From an uncultured Clostridium sp. (GTDB taxonomy: Bacteria > Bacillota > Clostridia > TANB77 > CAG-508): a DNA stretch of 63,588 bases. The stretch is from positions 1 through 63,588 of the forward strand of contig USGK01000006.1 in the NCBI GenBank assembly GCA_900554175.1, in the 5' to 3' direction. Position numbers and translations under genes: made by a program. Every line of letters starts with the position of its first letter. The stretch's first letter is position 1. The notes beneath the pieces are model-generated. The model was not told the origin of the DNA. It did no database searches and saw only the letters and a program-made list of their open reading frames with translations. Positions 16,956 to 22,567 of the stretch are shown here, piece after piece.

Positions 16956-17207
16956 TTAAGCAATTCCCTTTTTTATAGAGTCTATAACAATACCGCATAT
17001 GATAAACTCGATACCAAAATATAAACTAGTTTTAAAAAGAGAAATACCTATGTAATATGTAAATAAACTTTTTGATGATGTAATATAACATACTAATATT
17101 AAAAGAGCAAACAACATAATTAAAAAACTAATTTTTAACCCTTTTTTTATAATTTTTAAATTAATTGAGTCAATATTTTTAAATAAATTTTTTATTTTTT
17201 CTATCAT
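16956..17207 (-). CDS. small two-helix membrane protein, unknown
   Basis: Not recognised. 83 aa from an ATG with GGAGG six bases upstream; a TTG 18 bases earlier overlaps that site and was rejected. A short amphipathic N-terminus (IEKIKNLFKNIDSINLKIIKKG) is followed by membrane helices at about 30-52 and 57-78, ending DSIKKGIA. It has its own promoter on the minus strand and no operon partner. Length and layout resemble small clostridial membrane proteins of unknown role. Confidence 0.7.
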   Translation of the reverse strand: MIEKIKNLFKNIDSINLKIIKKGLKISFLIMLFALLILVCYITSSKSLFTYYIGISLFKTSLYFGIEFIICGIVIDSIKKGIA

Positions 17208-17244
17208 AATAAACCTCCGAAACAAATTAAATGTTTACATAAAT

Positions 17245-17273
17245 ATAATAACACATACAAAGAGATTTTTCAA
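17245..17273 (-). promoter_or_regulatory. promoter of the small membrane protein gene
   Basis: On the minus strand, TTGAAA (plus 17268-17273) and TATTAT (plus 17245-17250), spacer 17. Confidence 0.55.
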
Positions 17274-17400
17274 AGGAAAATATTGTAATACAATTTATAG
17301 TTCATATATAATTTATTCTAATAATATATTATCAAATATGAAAAAGTTAAGGGATTTGTAATAAAATTATAATAACAATTTTAAAGTTATAAATTTTTTC

Positions 17401-17429
17401 TTGAAAATTAATATTTTATATGATAAAAT
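17401..17429 (+). promoter_or_regulatory. sigma-A promoter of the gtrA/glycosyltransferase unit
   Basis: TTGAAA at 17401-17406 and TAAAAT at 17424-17429, spacer 17. The rest of 17226-17400 is AT-rich, with only the minus-strand promoter recognised. Confidence 0.65.
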
Positions 17430-17490
17430 GTTTGAAAATGGAGCTTTAGAGTGAAATTTGAGAAGCATCGTAAAAAGGAATGAGTTAGAT

Positions 17491-17916
17491 ATGAAGAAAA
17501 TTAGAGAATTATATATAAAATATAAAGAAATAATTAATTATTTAATTGTGGGAGTTTTAACAACAGTTGTAACACTTGCAATTTATTATATAAGTGTAAA
17601 CACTTTTTTAAATCCAGAAGATAGTATCCAATTACAAATAGCAAATATAATTTCATGGATAGCAGGAGTAATCTTTGCATATTTCACTAATAGAAAATAT
17701 GTATTTGAAAGTAAAGAAGAAAATAAATTAAAAGAAGCTAGTAAATTTGTTGTATCAAGAATTGCAACACTTTTAATGGATATGATAATAATGTGGTTAG
17801 GAGTAACTATTTTACATAGAAATGATAAAATAATGAAATTAATATCTCAAGTAGTCGTAATAGTAGCCAATTATCTTTTTAGTAAGATTTTTGTGTTTAA
17901 AAAAAAACTAAAATAA
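17491..17916 (+). CDS. GtrA family membrane protein (polyprenyl-phosphate-sugar flippase type)
   Basis: A 141-aa protein with four membrane helices, typical of GtrA. Family signatures are NYLIVGVLTTVVTLAIYY, ISWIAGVIFAYFTNRKYVF and the C-terminal NYLFSKIFVFKKK. GtrA proteins are thought to flip undecaprenyl-phosphate-linked sugars made by GtrB. Two GtrB-like enzymes lie downstream at 19094 and 21103. The ATG follows AAAGGA by 11 nt. The gene ends inside a run of nine A (17899-17907) followed by CTA AAA TAA; a -1 slip there would continue into the next glycosyltransferase frame. Confidence 0.9.
   Translation: MKKIRELYIKYKEIINYLIVGVLTTVVTLAIYYISVNTFLNPEDSIQLQIANIISWIAGVIFAYFTNRKYVFESKEENKLKEASKFVVSRIATLLMDMIIMWLGVTILHRNDKIMKLISQVVVIVANYLFSKIFVFKKKLK
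17899..17907 (+). promoter_or_regulatory. A9 slippery run linking gtrA to the glycosyltransferase frame
   Basis: Nine consecutive A, read as AAA AAA AAA in the gtrA frame, 6 nt before its stop. A -1 slip (ribosomal, or one extra A from RNA polymerase) moves reading into the downstream open frame. Homopolymer slippage of this length is known, for example in dnaX genes. Sequence seen; use inferred. Confidence 0.5.
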
Positions 17917-18989
17917 AGTTACTTTTTGCTGCGAATTCGCTCGATGTTGGAGGAATAGAAAAAGCATTAGTTACGCTTGTTAATAAATTAGATGAAATGG
18001 GATATAATGTAACTGTAGCATTAGAAAAAAAACAGGGTATTTTTTTAGAAGAATTAAATGAAAATATCAATATTATAGAATATAAGCCAAGCAGTAATGA
18101 AAATATTTTTATAAGAAAAATAATAAATTTATTTAAAAGAATTATTTTTATAGTTAAATATAAAAATAAATATGATTTTTCAGCAAGCTTTGCAACATAT
18201 TCTATTCCAGCATCATTTATGAGTAGAGTTGCATCGGAAAATTGTTGTTTATGGGGACATGCAGATTACTTGACTTTATTTGATAACGATGTTACAAAAT
18301 TTAAAAAATTCTTTGAAGATATAAAATATGACGAATTCAAGCATTTTGTTTTTGTATCTAAAGAAGGAAGAGCAAGTTTTTTAAAAATCTTTCCTCAAAA
18401 GGAAAAAGAGACAATAACACTAAATAATCTAATTAATTATAAAAAAATTGAAGAATTGTCAAATTGTAAAATTGAAATGAAAAAGAACGAAAAAGTTATA
18501 ACATTTTTAAATGTGGGAAGACATGATGAAAAACAGAAAAAGTTAACAAGAATAATAGAAGCATCAAAATTATTAGAAAAAGATAATTTAAATTTTCAAG
18601 TTTTGTTTGTAGGTGATGGACCTGATAATGAAATTTATAAAGATATAGTAAAAAAAGAAGGCTTAGAATCTAAAATTATTTTTTTAGGAGCTAAATCAAA
18701 TCCATATCCTTATTTCAAAATATCTGATTGTGTAGTGCTTTCATCAGAATATGAAGGATATCCAGTTGTGTTTTTAGAAAGCTTTGTTATGAATAAGCCT
18801 ATAATAACAACTAAGGTTTCGGATTATGAAGAAGTTGATGGAGTTTTTGGATATGCAGTAGAAAAAAATGCCCAAGATATTTATGAAAAAATGAAAGATT
18901 TTATTGAAAATGGTTATATAATAAAAGAAAAATTTGATGCAAAAAAATATAATGAACATATTTTAAAATCATTAAAAAGTATTTTTTAA
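17901..18989 (+). CDS. GT4 family glycosyltransferase lacking a normal start codon
   Basis: The open frame runs from just after an in-frame stop at 17898. The first ATG (17997) would cut away about 32 residues that include the conserved first strand and donor-domain motif KLLFAANSLDVGGIEKAL. No ATG, GTG or TTG exists in frame before 17997; only an ATA (17913) overlapping the gtrA stop. The rest is a normal GT-B retaining enzyme: VGRHDEKQKKLTRIIEA near the domain joint, VGDGPDNEIYK, and the E-x7-E motif EGYPVVFLES. Likely cytosolic or membrane-fused through GtrA, transferring a sugar to a lipid or glycan. Acceptor unknown. Confidence 0.82.
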   Translation, partial: KKTKIKLLFAANSLDVGGIEKALVTLVNKLDEMGYNVTVALEKKQGIFLEELNENINIIEYKPSSNENIFIRKIINLFKRIIFIVKYKNKYDFSASFATYSIPASFMSRVASENCCLWGHADYLTLFDNDVTKFKKFFEDIKYDEFKHFVFVSKEGRASFLKIFPQKEKETITLNNLINYKKIEELSNCKIEMKKNEKVITFLNVGRHDEKQKKLTRIIEASKLLEKDNLNFQVLFVGDGPDNEIYKDIVKKEGLESKIIFLGAKSNPYPYFKISDCVVLSSEYEGYPVVFLESFVMNKPIITTKVSDYEEVDGVFGYAVEKNAQDIYEKMKDFIENGYIIKEKFDAKKYNEHILKSLKSIF

Positions 18990-19021
18990 TTTAAGTATAC
19001 TAAAATTATGTATATAAACTA

Positions 19022-19050
19022 TTGACAAAAGAAAAGATTGCAATTACAAT
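19022..19050 (+). promoter_or_regulatory. sigma-A promoter of the first GtrB-like gene
   Basis: TTGACA (perfect) at 19022-19027 and TACAAT at 19045-19050, spacer 17. Confidence 0.75.
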
Positions 19051-19093
19051 AAACATGGTAAAAAGTAATAAAAAAATAGAAGGATAGCTCAGT

Positions 19094-20029
19094 ATGAATA
19101 AAATATCAATTGTAATACCAATGTACTGCGAAGAAGAAGTAGTACAAGAATGTTATAATAGAATAATCGAAGTGTTTAAAAGTATAGAAAATTACGAGTA
19201 CGAATTAGTATGTGTTGATGATGGTAGTAAAGATAAAACACTAGAAATTTTAAATAGTATTGCTGAAAAAGATAAGAATGTAAAAATAATATCATTTTCA
19301 AGAAATTTCGGACATCAGTGTGCTGTAACTGCTGGGCTAAGATATGCTTCAGGAGATGCAGTAGTTATAATAGATGCAGATTTACAAGATCCTCCTGAGC
19401 TTATACCAAAGATGATAAAAATGTGGGAACAAGGCTCTGATGTAATATATGGCAAAAGAAAAACAAGAGAAGGAGAATCAAAATTTAAATTACTTACTGC
19501 AAAAATGTTTTATAAGACATTAAATGCATTGTCAGATGTAGATATTCCAAAAGATACAGGTGACTTTAGGCTTGTTGATAAAAAGATTGTCGATGTAATA
19601 AATTCTTTACCTGAACATAATAAATTTTTAAGAGGTTTATTTAGTTGGGTAGGTTTTGAACAAGAAGCTTTAGAATATGAAAGAAAAGAACGTTTTGCAG
19701 GTAAGACAAAATATCCTTTTAGAAAAATGATACGTTTAGCATCAGATGGAATTATAAGTTTTTCAACTAAACCATTAAAAAGTGTTGGTGGACTTGGAAT
19801 ATTTTCTATTATAATATCGTTTATAATATTAATTTATTCGATTTTATCTTTTATATTTAAATGGAATAGTTTAACACCAGGTTGGACATCTATAATGATA
19901 ACAATTACATTCTTTAGTGGAATTATTTTGCTTTCATTATGGATGATTGGAGAATATATAGCAAGAATTTATGATGAAAGTAAAGGAAGACCTCAATATA
20001 TTATAAGTAAAAAAATAAATATAAAATAA
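19094..20029 (+). CDS. GtrB-like polyprenyl-phosphate glycosyltransferase (GT2), copy 1
   Basis: A 311-aa GT2 enzyme with two C-terminal membrane helices (about 234-257 and 266-290). It is expected to move a sugar from UDP-sugar to undecaprenyl phosphate on the inner membrane face. Motifs: IVIPMYCEEEVV at the N-terminus, VDDGSKDKT near 40, SRNFGHQ, and the metal-binding DADLQDPPEL near 92-101, then DTGDFRLVD. The closing region WMIGEYIARIYDESKGRPQYI is typical of the GtrB/DPMS/ArnC group. Upstream ribosome site AGAAGGA. It pairs functionally with gtrA upstream and with galE, which could supply UDP-galactose. Confidence 0.9.
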   Translation: MNKISIVIPMYCEEEVVQECYNRIIEVFKSIENYEYELVCVDDGSKDKTLEILNSIAEKDKNVKIISFSRNFGHQCAVTAGLRYASGDAVVIIDADLQDPPELIPKMIKMWEQGSDVIYGKRKTREGESKFKLLTAKMFYKTLNALSDVDIPKDTGDFRLVDKKIVDVINSLPEHNKFLRGLFSWVGFEQEALEYERKERFAGKTKYPFRKMIRLASDGIISFSTKPLKSVGGLGIFSIIISFIILIYSILSFIFKWNSLTPGWTSIMITITFFSGIILLSLWMIGEYIARIYDESKGRPQYIISKKINIK

Positions 20030-20047
20030 TTATTAATTAAATTAAAA

Positions 20048-20064
20048 ATGTTGTTGAACAACAT
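20048..20064 (+). repeat. 17-nt perfect palindrome before galE
   Basis: ATGTTGTTGAACAACAT, 8-bp arms around a single G, 23 nt upstream of the galE start. There is no T-run, so it is more like an operator or small hairpin than a terminator. Confidence 0.5.
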
Positions 20065-20087
20065 ATATAGAAAGGAATGTGATAAAT

Positions 20088-21101
20088 ATGTCAATTTTAG
20101 TAACAGGAGGAACAGGATTTATAGGAAGCCATACGGCAGTAGAATTATTAAATGCGGGAAAAGAAATTGTAATAATAGATGATTTTTCAAATAGTAAGCC
20201 ACAAGTAATAGAAAACATAAAAAAAATAACTGGAAAAGATTTTAAATTTTATGAATTAAATTATTTAGACAGAAAAGCTTTAGAAAAGGTGTTTGAAGAA
20301 AACGAAATCGACTCTGTAATAAATTTCGCAGGATTTAAAGCAGTAGGAGAATCTGTAAGAGAACCATTGAAATATTATTATAACAATGTTTCAGGAGCTA
20401 TTGTATTACTTCAAACAATGCAAAAGTATAATGTTAAAAAATTTGTTTTTAGTTCATCTGCTACAATATATGGTGATCCTGGAACCCCTAAATATGTTGA
20501 AGAAATGGGAAGAGGAAAAACTACTAATCCATATGGTACAACTAAATGTATGATAGAACAAATTTTAGAAGATATATATGCTGCAGATAATACTTGGAAC
20601 ATAGCAATTCTAAGATATTTTAACCCAGTTGGAGCTCATGAAAGTGGTTTAATTGGAGAAGAGCCTCAAGGAATTCCAAATAATTTAATGCCATTTATAA
20701 TGAAGGTTGCGAATAAAGAGTTGGATCATTTAAATATATTCGGAAATGATTATAAAGGAACAAAAGATGGAACAGGTGCAAGAGACTATTTACATGTAGT
20801 AGACCTTGCTATAGGACATGTTAAAGCCTTAGAAAAATTAGATAAAGAGTCAAATGGAATATTTACATATAATTTGGGAACTGGAACAGCATATACAGTA
20901 TTGGAAATGGTTGAAACATTTAAAAAAGTAAATAATATTGATGTACCATATCAGATAGCACCAAGGAGAGCTGGAGATTTAGCTATATTTTTTGCAGACC
21001 CTACTAAAGCAGAAAAAGAACTTGATTGGAAAGCAGAAAAAACATTAGAAGATATGTGTAAAGATTCTTGGAATTATATGATAAAAAGGAATGAAGAATA
21101 A
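20088..21101 (+). CDS. galE: UDP-glucose 4-epimerase
   Basis: A 337-aa short-chain dehydrogenase/reductase that interconverts UDP-glucose and UDP-galactose with bound NAD. The glycine motif TGGTGFIGSH is at residues 6-15. The catalytic set is SSSATIYG near 123-130 and NPYGTTK near 146-152, giving Tyr and Lys. RYFNPVGAHESGLIGEEPQG and DGTGARDYLHVVDLA are typical of GalE. The start is ATG 20088; an in-frame GTG nine bases earlier is too close to AAAGGA. It lies between two GtrB-like genes and its stop is 1 nt before the next start, so it probably feeds them with UDP-sugar. Confidence 0.95.
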   Translation: MSILVTGGTGFIGSHTAVELLNAGKEIVIIDDFSNSKPQVIENIKKITGKDFKFYELNYLDRKALEKVFEENEIDSVINFAGFKAVGESVREPLKYYYNNVSGAIVLLQTMQKYNVKKFVFSSSATIYGDPGTPKYVEEMGRGKTTNPYGTTKCMIEQILEDIYAADNTWNIAILRYFNPVGAHESGLIGEEPQGIPNNLMPFIMKVANKELDHLNIFGNDYKGTKDGTGARDYLHVVDLAIGHVKALEKLDKESNGIFTYNLGTGTAYTVLEMVETFKKVNNIDVPYQIAPRRAGDLAIFFADPTKAEKELDWKAEKTLEDMCKDSWNYMIKRNEE

Positions 21102-21102
21102 T

Positions 21103-22062
21103 ATGAAGAAAATTAGTATTATAATACCAGTATACAATGAAGAAGAAGCATTACCATTGTTGTATAAAGAACTATGTAGAGTCATAGATAAAATGCCAAA
21201 TTATGAATTTGAAATTTTATTTATAAATGATGGAAGTAAAGATAAATCGTTAGAATTAATAAAGAAGTTTAGAGAAGAAGACGAAAAAATAAACTACGTT
21301 GATTTTTCAAGAAATTTTGGACAAGAAGTAGCTATGGCTGCAGGACTTGATTATGCAACCGGAGATTGTGCTATATTTATGGATGCTGATCTTCAAGACC
21401 CACCAGATTTAGTACCTGAAATGGTAAAATACTGGGAAGAAGGATACGATGATGTTTACGCAAGAAGAAAAAAGAGAACTGGTGAAAGTTTTTTGAAGAA
21501 ATTTACATCTAAGATGTATTATAAAGTATTGCAAAAAATGACAAAAGTTGAAATTCAAAAAGATACAGGTAATTATAGATTAATAGATAGAAGATGTATA
21601 AATGCTTTAAGAAAAATGAAAGAATCAGAAAGAAATCTAAAAAGTTTATTCAGTTGGATAGGTTATAATAAAAAAGAAGTACTTTTTGATAGACCTCCTA
21701 GAGTTGCAGGAAAGACAAAATGGAATTATCTTAAATTAATAGATTTGGCAATAAATGGAATAACATCATTTACAACATCTCCATTAAAATTTGCAACATA
21801 TTTTGCAATACCAACATTTATAGTTCTTGTAATTTATTTTATATATGTAATTATAAAATGTTTTGTAACTCATACAATGATACAAGCTTTTCAAGCAATT
21901 ATATTATTAATATTATTCTTCTCAGGAATACAAATTTTATTATTTGGAATTTTAGGAGAATATTTAGGAAGAATATTTAATGAGACAAAGAATAGACCAC
22001 TATATTTGGTAAATGAATATAATGGAAATAAAGAAATGAATGAACAAGAAAAAAATAAATAA
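21103..22062 (+). CDS. GtrB-like polyprenyl-phosphate glycosyltransferase (GT2), copy 2
   Basis: A 319-aa paralogue of the 19094 gene with the same layout: IIIPVYNEEEALP, NDGSKDKS, SRNFGQEVAMAAGLDYA, the DADLQDPPDL metal motif near 92-101, DTGNYRLIDR, then two C-terminal membrane helices and LGEYLGRIFNETKNRPLYLV. It presumably charges undecaprenyl phosphate with a second sugar or for another acceptor. It starts 1 nt after the galE stop (coupled); an ATG at 21091 inside galE is too close to the AAGGA site. The C-terminus ends in a short Asn/Lys/Glu tail. No terminator is obvious after it. Confidence 0.9.
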   Translation: MKKISIIIPVYNEEEALPLLYKELCRVIDKMPNYEFEILFINDGSKDKSLELIKKFREEDEKINYVDFSRNFGQEVAMAAGLDYATGDCAIFMDADLQDPPDLVPEMVKYWEEGYDDVYARRKKRTGESFLKKFTSKMYYKVLQKMTKVEIQKDTGNYRLIDRRCINALRKMKESERNLKSLFSWIGYNKKEVLFDRPPRVAGKTKWNYLKLIDLAINGITSFTTSPLKFATYFAIPTFIVLVIYFIYVIIKCFVTHTMIQAFQAIILLILFFSGIQILLFGILGEYLGRIFNETKNRPLYLVNEYNGNKEMNEQEKNK

Positions 22063-22122
22063 AATAATAAATCACTAATATTAATTTATGAAATAAAAAT
22101 ATGTGTTTTTTTATAAAAAAAA

Positions 22123-22149
22123 GAAGGAAAAAGTTTTTTTTTGAAGAAT
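22123..22149 (+). promoter_or_regulatory. sigma-H type promoter of spoVG
   Basis: GAAGGAAAA at 22123-22131, 11 nt, then GAAGAAT at 22143-22149. This fits the Bacillus sigma-H consensus RnAGGAwWW-N11/12-RnnGAAT at every defined position. spoVG is a classic sigma-H gene in Bacillus. A sigma-A -10 (TATAAT 22149-22154) overlaps but has no good -35. Confidence 0.7.
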
Positions 22150-22150
22150 A

Positions 22151-22192
22151 TAATATTAGTACATAAGGAAAAGAAAAAATGTACTAATATTA
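22151..22192 (+). repeat. 13-bp perfect inverted repeat in the spoVG start region
   Basis: TAATATTAGTACA (22151-22163) and its exact complement (22180-22192) flank a 16-nt purine loop at 22164-22179. There is no T-run after it. It could be an operator or a leader hairpin 26 nt before the spoVG ATG. Confidence 0.65.
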
Positions 22193-22217
22193 ATAACTTT
22201 AGAAAGAGGTGCTTAAA

Positions 22218-22490
22218 ATGCAAATTACAGACGTACGTTTAAGAAAGGTAAATTCAGAAAACAGAATGAAAGCTGTTGCTTCTGTAACATTTGATAATGA
22301 ATTCGTAATTCATGACATCAAAGTTATTGAAAGCCAAAACGGATTATTCATCGCTATGCCAAGCAGAAAAACTCCAAACGGAGAATTTAAAGACATAGCT
22401 CATCCAATCAACCCTGAAACAAGGGAAAAAATTCAAAATGCTATACTAGAAGCTTACAACGCTCCTGAAGCAGAAGGATCAGCTGAATAA
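22218..22490 (+). CDS. spoVG: septation/sporulation regulator SpoVG
   Basis: A 90-aa nucleic-acid-binding regulator. The sequence is typical throughout: QITDVRLRKVNSENRMKAVA at the start, TFDNEFVIHDIKVIE, then GLFIAMPSRKTPNGEFKDIAHPI and a helical end. In Firmicutes it affects septation during sporulation, capsule and virulence genes, and binds DNA and RNA. The start is ATG 22218 behind AGAGGTG; an in-frame GTG at 22209 is part of that ribosome site. Its codons use more C-ending triplets (AAC, ATC, GAC) than neighbours, as expected for a highly expressed gene. It has a sigma-H type promoter and its own terminator. Confidence 0.97.
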   Translation: MQITDVRLRKVNSENRMKAVASVTFDNEFVIHDIKVIESQNGLFIAMPSRKTPNGEFKDIAHPINPETREKIQNAILEAYNAPEAEGSAE

Positions 22491-22507
22491 TTAAAATAAA
22501 TAATAAA

Positions 22508-22549
22508 AGAATTATTCTATTGTTTAAATACTAGAATAATTCTTTTTTA
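22508..22549 (+). terminator. terminator after spoVG, immediately before the P-ATPase ribosome site
   Basis: AGAATTATTCTA (22508-22519) pairs exactly with TAGAATAATTCT (22532-22543), followed by T6. The GGAGG of the next gene starts at 22553, only 4 nt after the T-run. Confidence 0.9.
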
Positions 22550-22567
22550 TATGGAGGATTTAAAATT

